Source: Schizophyllum amplum (lineage: Eukaryota > Basidiomycota > Agaricomycetes > Agaricales > Schizophyllaceae). From it: 64,000 bases of DNA. Shown here piece by piece: positions 58,069-64,000 of the stretch. The translations under genes and the position numbers were made by a program. The notes under the pieces are model-generated. The model did not search any database and was not told the origin of the DNA. It was given only the letters and a program-made list of their open reading frames with translations. Position 1 is the first letter of the stretch, and each line of letters opens with the position of its first letter. Location: NCBI GenBank assembly GCA_007026445.1, contig VDMD01000012.1:248001-312000 (forward strand), given 5' to 3'.

Positions 58069-59290
58069 ATGTCAGACTCAGACTCTTTCCGACTAGCCAA
58101 GAAACCCTTGAGTATAGCAGGTGAGTCCTTCGTCAATTGTACTGTGGCACTACAAATGTGTAGACTGCCCTACCGGTTCTCACTGCTCACTTGATTACTT
58201 CCCCAGACATCCCCTCCGAAGATACGATCCTCGCCTGTGCCAAGGAAATATTGGCCTCCATCCCGCAGTGGAAAGAAGGCAAAGTGCACGGCGACGTGAA
58301 GACGTTTACGCTTCCCAAGTCTTTGACGCCGGAACGTCCCCCGAAGATTTCTGGGCATGCCGTGTTAGCGAGCACCCGCCCTCGCAAGCGTCGTTCGATG
58401 CGATGTGGGAGCGCCTGGGGAAGAGTAAGGCGGAGAACGAGATGAAGTGCGTATGTTCAACCCGGTTGCGCTTTTACTGTGTCCTTGCCGTCTTCTTCAC
58501 TGCAATCCCTACATTTCTGCTTCGTACTTCCTCGTCCTTATCGTCTCATCCAGGACCGTTCTCCATGTAATCAGGAGCAAGGCTGACTGCAAATGAACAG
58601 GTACATGCCTATCATTCGCAAGGTCACGAAGGTCAAGGAGATATCGCCCTCGCAGCAGATCTGGACGCTCTACTACAAAATCTCGGCAGTGCTTTCGCCG
58701 CGCGTCTTTACCGTACTACAAGTCGACCACCTAGACGCGACGGACGCGTCGAGACGTATAGGGTAAGTGATGAGTCTCGGATTTTACACCTGCTCCTTGC
58801 TACCCGGCGACCAACACTGGTCATTGGACCGACACTGGTCATTGTACGGACACTGGTCATTGTACGGGCACTGATCAATATGCGCCCACAGCACGATTGT
58901 ATCCATACCCATCGACCTCTCCTCCGACCCCGAGCTCGCGAAGCTAGAGGAGAAGGGCGTGAAGGGACACTACGTCAGCGTCGAACAGCTCGTCGAGCTC
59001 GAGAGTGGCACGGTGCGCTGGACGATGGCGACAGCGAGCACGCCAGGTGGCGTGATACCGGACGCGGTGACGAATGCGAGCCTGCCGGGTGAGATTGCGA
59101 AGGTGAGCGAGAGTTTTGGGGTATTTTTGTCTGGCGATGAGTGCTTTCGGCGCGGTCGAGGGATACAACGCCGTCGTACGCCAAACGAGCGCGGTTATGT
59201 GTATACGACGGCACCGTGGTCGAGGACTGACATACATTCGTGCAGGACGTTCCGCAGTTCATGAAGTGGTTGCAGCAAGAGACGCGTTGA
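58069..59290 (+). CDS. DUF3074 (START-like) domain protein
   Basis: START-like folds bind lipids, but this subfamily has no firm function. The start MSDSDSFRLAKKPLSIADIP is followed by EILASIPQWKEGKVHGDVKT, then (other frame) FWACRVSEHPPSQASFDAMW and ERLGKSKAENEMKYMPIIRK. KVKEISPSQQIWTLYYKISA, LSPRVFTVLQVDHL, IVSIPIDLSSDPELAKLEEK, GVKGHYVSVEQLVELE, RWTMATASTPGGVIPD and PQFMKWLQQETR complete it. Five introns. The frame slips near 58320 (KTFTLPKS/FDAGTSPED) and is mended by one base. The fourth intron (58763-58891) is 129 nt, enlarged by an 18-bp repeat array, against about 50 nt for most introns here. Confidence 0.82.
58810..58881 (+). repeat. Four tandem 18-bp units inside an intron
   Basis: Units at 58810-58827, 58828-58845, 58846-58863 and 58864-58881, each of the form acNgacactggtcattgt. 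The fourth has diverged to cactgatcaat and contains CTGAT, a good branch-point match about 17 nt before the acceptor at 58891. The array makes up over half of the 129-nt intron. Confidence 0.93.
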
Positions 59291-59725
59291 TCATACTTCA
59301 CGACTCGAACACTACACGAGGGAGAAGAAGAATGTGGAACGGATTTGGAACAGGACGCTCTAATAATTATCATCGCTCGTATGCCTGTCTTCCTCTGCCG
59401 AGCGGGCGCACACATCCCTGTACTCTGTACACTCGTTTTGCCAAGCAGGCATCCATTACGCGCCTGGGTAACAATATCAATCATCCTCCCCGTGCTCACT
59501 CCCGCAAGACGACAGGGAAGACAGCTCGCTCTCTGTCTCCGGCGCCTTCCGCTTCCCCAGGCTCTTCCTCCTTTCTTTCCCTCTCCTTCCCCGCCTTCTT
59601 TCCCCTTCTTCTCCCTTGGTCCTCACTTTTCTTCTCCTCCTTTTTCCCTTCCTCCTTCCCCCGCCTCTCCTTCGCCTTCCTCTCCTTCTCCTCGCCCTTC
59701 CTCTCCTTCTCCTCCACCGCCCTTT
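59291..59725 (-). other. Convergent 3' region, pyrimidine-rich, no gene seen
   Basis: Between the DUF3074 stop and the APN1 stop (tail to tail). From about 59560 the plus strand is nearly all C and T (ccttctcctc-type), low-complexity DNA that produces long spurious ORFs. Presumably the 3' UTRs of both genes. Confidence 0.5.
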
Positions 59726-62035
59726 TTACCGCCTCTCCAATCTCCCTTCTAGGCCTTCCTGCCCCGCTGCGAACTCGGCCGGCGACATCTGGGACATGCG
59801 GTACAGGGTGGCGATTTCGGTGTGCCAGACAGTCGGGTGGTCTTCACACCAGGGCTGGCTGGTCGCCGTTTGGCGTTTCGAGGACTATGGGGATCCTTGC
59901 GTACGCGGGTCTGTAACGATGTGGTGGAAGGCGGCGAGGCCGAGGGTGCCCCTGATTATGTGCGTCAGCGCCATGTACGGGGAGGTGGGTGAAGAGTACA
60001 GCGCAGAGGCAGAACTCGAGAACGTAAGATGCAGGCGAAGGAAGAGACTCTACGCATACGCGTCGCCTCAACGCAGCTTAGTGGCGACGAGCCTAGACAC
60101 TCACTGCCCAATATTCTCATGCCGGTCCTTCTTCGAGTTATGTGGTGTCTTCGAGTCGTTCAGGTGGAGCGCGCGCAGGTACTTCAGCCCGATCTGTTTG
60201 TCAAAGTCGGACACTGGCGAGCATAATCAGCATACGCGGTGTGTGTGATTGGCAGCATACGCGGCGGGTCGCTGCGGCGTAGGCGTGGTTCGGGAGAGCG
60301 CGACATACGCGCCGAACCCGTAACAGCAGAAGAGGAGAGCCACGACAGCACCCGTCCCCGAGCCGCAGCCCGCACAGGACGTAGGCGCGGCCTCGCACGA
60401 CGGGATAAAGCAAGGATATAAAAAAGCAAGGCAAAGCTCACTGACGGCGCTGAGCAAAAGATCAGTCAACCGAACTGAAGGGAAGCAGGGAAGCAAGACT
60501 CACTCCCATCCCTCCTTTGTGGCGATGTCGTAGCCGGCGGAGTAGCCGTGGCCTGTTGGGATGGGGTCAGTTTGCGTGAAGGTGCAGCTGTATGATGAGT
60601 CATATAGATACGACAACCTGAATTCGAGGACAGCCAGGGAAATCCCTGAACGACGGAAAGCCTGAATGGCTGAAACCCATGGGGAAACTTACAGGTATCG
60701 AAACAAACGCCTACGCGCTCTTTGTCTTCCACCTGGTTGATGATACCGGCAATATGGCTGAAGTCGCCGCCGATGACGTTCCCTGCGCCGGCCTGAGGGG
60801 ATTGTCAGTCGAGTCGGGTCGGGTGCGGGTGATGGTTCTGTGGCACAGTAACCAGCTGTTTAGTAAGCAGACGAGCGGCCAACCCACAGCCCAGCCAGCA
60901 GCCCACAGCCTGAACAGCAGCCAGAGTCCGACCGAATCCAACGTACTCACCATATTCTCGATAACCGTCACTATGTTCGTCGTCTCCTTATGCGCGCGAT
61001 TCAAGCATTCGGCGATGAGGGAGAGTGACTCCTCGACCGTTGTTTGGCCGACTGTGGAGCCTGGGCTGGTTGGGGTTAGCATGGATAGCGGGTGCAGGTT
61101 GACCAGTATGTGACTCTGTGGCTAGCACAGGAGTTGTCATATCGAGCAGAAGACTGGGCCTGTGTGCCGAACGAGAGACTAGCTTGTCGAGCGGAGGACC
61201 AGAGAATCGAGATAAAGAAGCTCATGACGCACTGGAAATTATACAACACAAGTCCGAGTTGCTCACACCTCTTCAGGTCGTCCACGAAGCAGTCGTATGA
61301 TTTGGCGCGCTTTTCGCTAGTTTCAGTGGTCAGCTTTATCGTAAGTCGCGTCGTCTCTTGCACCGAGAGGCCTGAACATCACCACCGCCACTACACCACC
61401 ACACATAGAGCTTACTCACGCATCAGGATTCCCGAGGTTGACGAGATAGCTCCCATGCGGGAGGATATGTTTGGGGTCGTACCCGTGCTCCCGTATTCGT
61501 TCTGCGAAGAGGCTGACGGACGTGTCGCGCAGTTCGGCGGACTCCCACTTCCGCTGCGACTTGACGAAGAGGGCAAAGGCGTTGGCGCTGTGGTACTAGT
61601 TAGCCAAACGCGGGATCGGCTAAGTGGCTACGGCGGCGAAGAGGTACTCACCCAATAGCAAGCGCATTCCCGATCGCGTTCTCCACGCCACCTACAGTCG
61701 ATACATGCGCGCCGATTTTCCAAGGGCTGTCTACACGTGGAGCTGGTGGTGGCGCAACCTTCGCGGCCTGCCTTTTTCTCTTTGGCTTCACTGCAGGGTA
61801 CGCGTTAGCGGCAGCCCATACGACTATCAAGATGTTGCGTACCGACGAGCTCTTCCGTTTCTGTCACTATAGTTTCTGTCACCGCCACTGATGCACTCGC
61901 AATGGGTCCGCTGCCAGCATCATCAGACGCGTCGTTGCAGTCAAGCCGCGGGCGCTTTGCCGGACGGCGCGCGGTTGAGGTGCTCGCTGCACGCGTCGTT
62001 GAAGAGCGTGTGATACGACGGCGCGTCTCGGACAT
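59726..62035 (-). CDS. apn1: AP endonuclease Apn1 (endonuclease IV family)
   Basis: Cuts DNA at abasic sites in base-excision repair. The start [20 protein letters not shown] opens a basic, NLS-like N-terminus ([20 protein letters not shown]). The metal-binding core: [133 protein letters not shown] and [12 protein letters not shown], so all His, Asp and Glu ligands are present. About eleven introns. Frame breaks near 59892 (TQG/IPIVLE) and near 59851 (after GDQPA) each need one base; the C-terminus then runs [14 protein letters not shown] to LEGRLERR. Confidence 0.9.
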
Positions 62036-62422
62036 GGTGTTCAATGAGGATTTTAGGGTCGGCAGTGCGTCAAGGTAAAGCAAGACGCGTCGAGCACAGT
62101 GATAGACGCGTCGCGACCAGCGCCATGGACGCGCGCAGAGACGGAGCTCGGGCCGGTGACACCACGGAAGCAGATCGACGAAAGCGGATCGATGTGGCGA
62201 GTGTCGTCAGTGCGGCGAACAAGCGCAGTTTAGCGCCGGCGAGCGTCGCTTCTCTCAGCCTTATCCTCAGCCTCTCCTGCTTGTGCCAAGCCCCACATTA
62301 GCTTATCCTTGTCCTTATCCCCAGCTTTTTTTTTCATTATCCTCCATTTGTCCTTGTATTTAATCTTATCTCATTCCCGCGAGTCTTGACTCTCACTGCG
62401 ACCTGCGCGACCACCTGCAACC
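62036..62422 (+). promoter_or_regulatory. Divergent promoter, APN1 / glutamine-synthetase-like gene
   Basis: 387 bp between start codons. The plus side ends in a pyrimidine-rich leader and the start context caaccATGG. A T9 run lies at about 62326-62334. No TATA box was seen. Confidence 0.45.
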
Positions 62423-64000
62423 ATGGCCACGACACTTGCCCCCCAGACGATTCACGACTTGAAGGATATGCTCAAGGATGATACGAAGATCAAGGTAGCA
62501 GGTGAGTAGTCGTTTCAGGCTCGCATTTGCTCGGCTCCCTGCGATGGACAGTACTACCGTCTCCGCGCATTCGGCGCACTCCCCCTGTACACGTACTTCC
62601 CAGATTCCCCAACCTGCATACTGAGATGTGCGTGGCTGAGCTACGCGTCTCTGGGCTACATCTTGATCGTCCTCTCATACATGGCTGTGCACGATGGCGT
62701 CCATCTCTTCCCTCCTCAACACACGTCCCTGAACGTATGTACTTACCCATCTCCCAGGAATCGACGGTATGCACCCATACGCTCCCCGGGTCCTTCGACT
62801 CCTCTCACTCCCGCATGTCCCGTCTCTTCCGGACGCCCCTCAAACCATTCGGATCCCCACCATCCTCTCGGATACCTCCCACATCCCTCGCATGTACACC
62901 TTCTATAGTTGACGGCATACTTCGCGGCAAGTACATGGTAGGTTCCACCAGTCCATGTGTCTTTCATATACTGATCAGGCCCTCACCGTCGTCTTCTTCC
63001 TCTCACAAACCACGTCAAATCGCACATGAACCGCAGTCCAAAGAGAAGTTCCTCAGCGCAGCTTCAAGCTCGGACGGCTTCGGCTTCTGCAGCGTTGTCT
63101 TGTGCGTCTTTTCCACCCACCCATCCACCGTCACTTCGCACCCCCAACTTAACTAACACCCAACCCCTCAGCGGCTGGGACATGCACGATCAAACCTACT
63201 CCCGCGAGCTCCTCATCTCCAACAAATCCAACGGCTACCGCGACCTCCTCGCCACCATCGACCTGTCCACCTTCCGACGCATCCCTTGGGAGGGCAACGT
63301 CCCCTTCTTCCTCGTCGCCTTCGCGGACCCGGACAGCCGCGAGCCGCTCTTTGCGGACCCACGCAGTGTGCTGAGGAACGCGGTGGGGAAGGCGAAGGAG
63401 GCGGGAGGGAATGCTTTGCGGGGGTGGAGTTTGAGTATTTCAACTTCAAGGGTGGGTGTCTGTTGGGTGGAAGAGCCCATTGGCGTGGGATGTATGTAGG
63501 AGAAATGCTGACGCGACACGTAGAAACGGCAGCCAGCCTGGCGGAGAAGGGATACCATAACTTGCAGCCGTTAACACCCGGAAGTACGTGTACATTCGCT
63601 TGTTCTCGCTCATCGCATCGGTTCTTCTTTGGCGCGCAGCGCTTTCATTTGCTGACGATTGCTCCTCTAGTGCACGGCTACTCGCTCCTGCGCACGCAGC
63701 TGAACGACGCGTACTTCCAGCAGCTCTTTGACGACGCGCTCAAGTTCGAGGTGCCGGTTGAGGGTCATCGTGAGTTTTCGATTTTTCTCTCGATTTTTCA
63801 ATATTTTGGCACTCTGTTAATCCGTCTGCATTCACTGACGCCTCTCAACCCAACTCACCCCGCCCCTCTCCTTCCACCCCACCCTAACCCCAATCTAACC
63901 CACCCACCCAGACACCGAAACCGGCCCCGGCGTCCTCGAGACCGCGCTCGCCTACACCAGCGCGCTGCGCATGGCCGACAACGCCGCGCTCTTCAAGTAC
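62423..64000 (+). CDS. Glutamine-synthetase-like protein (GlnA/FluG fold), partial at right edge
   Basis: ATP-dependent amide-ligase family; this fungal branch is often linked to amine or purine-ring use rather than bulk glutamine synthesis. The start MATTLAPQTIHDLKDMLKDD leads to KVAGIDVDGILRGKYMSKEK (the beta-grasp GIDVDG), SSDGFGFCSVVFGWDMHDQT, LATIDLSTFRRIPWEGNVPF, FLVAFADPDSREPLFADPRS and VEFEYFNFKETAASLAEKGY; then GYSLLRTQLNDAYFQQLFDD and TETGPGVLETALAYTSALRM, after which the window ends. At least seven introns. A base seems missing near 63419 (NALAGVEFEYF reads as NALRGWSLS). The missing C-terminal half holds most ATP-binding residues. Confidence 0.88.

Noticed and set aside
58810..58881. 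CRISPR-like array
   Set aside because: Units are directly adjacent 18-mers with no spacers, lie in a eukaryotic intron and have no cas genes.
59116..59916. Phe/Pro/Ser-rich ORF on the plus strand
   Set aside because: Arises from the pyrimidine-rich 3' region and overlaps the antisense of the APN1 C-terminus.
5037..63450. Programmed ribosomal frameshifting as the cause of the frame breaks
   Set aside because: No common slippery site or downstream structure, too many unrelated genes, and homologous families are not known to frameshift.

Overview
This window is nuclear DNA from a filamentous basidiomycete, most likely an agaricomycete. Genes are dense, lie on both strands and are split by many short GT-AG introns of about 46-60 nt. 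Coding DNA is GC-rich, intergenic gaps are short, and tRNA genes stand alone. Gene content fits this: a fungal G-protein gamma subunit, two Zn(II)2Cys6 regulators, a fungal PL3 pectate lyase, Atg15, and several agaricomycete-type proteins of unknown function. I saw no operons, CRISPR arrays or intact mobile elements.

Layout. 0.5-5.6 kb: G-gamma (+), mitochondrial-type thioredoxin (-), a conserved unknown protein (-), SUMO E2 Ubc9 (-), snRNP protein Snu13 (-). 6.5-12.8 kb: a secreted Gly/Ser-rich repeat protein behind a TATA box (+), a broken gamma-glutamylcyclotransferase-like gene (+), a small four-helix membrane protein (-), an amino-acid permease (-). 13.4-22 kb: a large LIM-domain protein (-), a pantetheine-phosphate adenylyltransferase (-) head-to-head with a DHHC palmitoyltransferase (+). 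23.5-31.6 kb: a Zn2Cys6 transcription factor (+) and a SAC-domain phosphoinositide phosphatase (+). 31.9-39.8 kb: PL3 pectate lyase (-), a second Zn2Cys6 factor (-), and proteasome subunit beta5 Pre2 (+). 40-48.3 kb: two identical tRNA-Ile(AAU) genes enclosing a membrane protein and a diacylglycerol-lipase-like gene, then Atg15. 48.4-53.2 kb: guanine deaminase (-), a 2.4 kb gene-poor stretch, a small conserved protein (+). 54-64 kb: mRNA guanylyltransferase (-), SKP1 (-), mitochondrial bL27 (+), a DUF3074/START-like protein (+), AP endonuclease Apn1 (-), and a glutamine-synthetase-like gene running off the right edge (+).

Most genes are unrelated housekeeping functions: SUMO and SCF ubiquitin pathways, proteasome, splicing, capping, DNA repair, CoA and purine metabolism, and autophagy. 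A few neighbours may share a theme: the pectate lyase beside a Zn2Cys6 regulator, and two class-3 lipases in a row.

The strongest unexpected signal is technical or evolutionary. At least a dozen highly conserved genes, including essential Pre2, Skp1 and Snu13, are each broken by what looks like one missing base, often in a short homopolymer. Residual deletion errors in a draft consensus explain this best. Gene ends are given for the conserved protein across these breaks.
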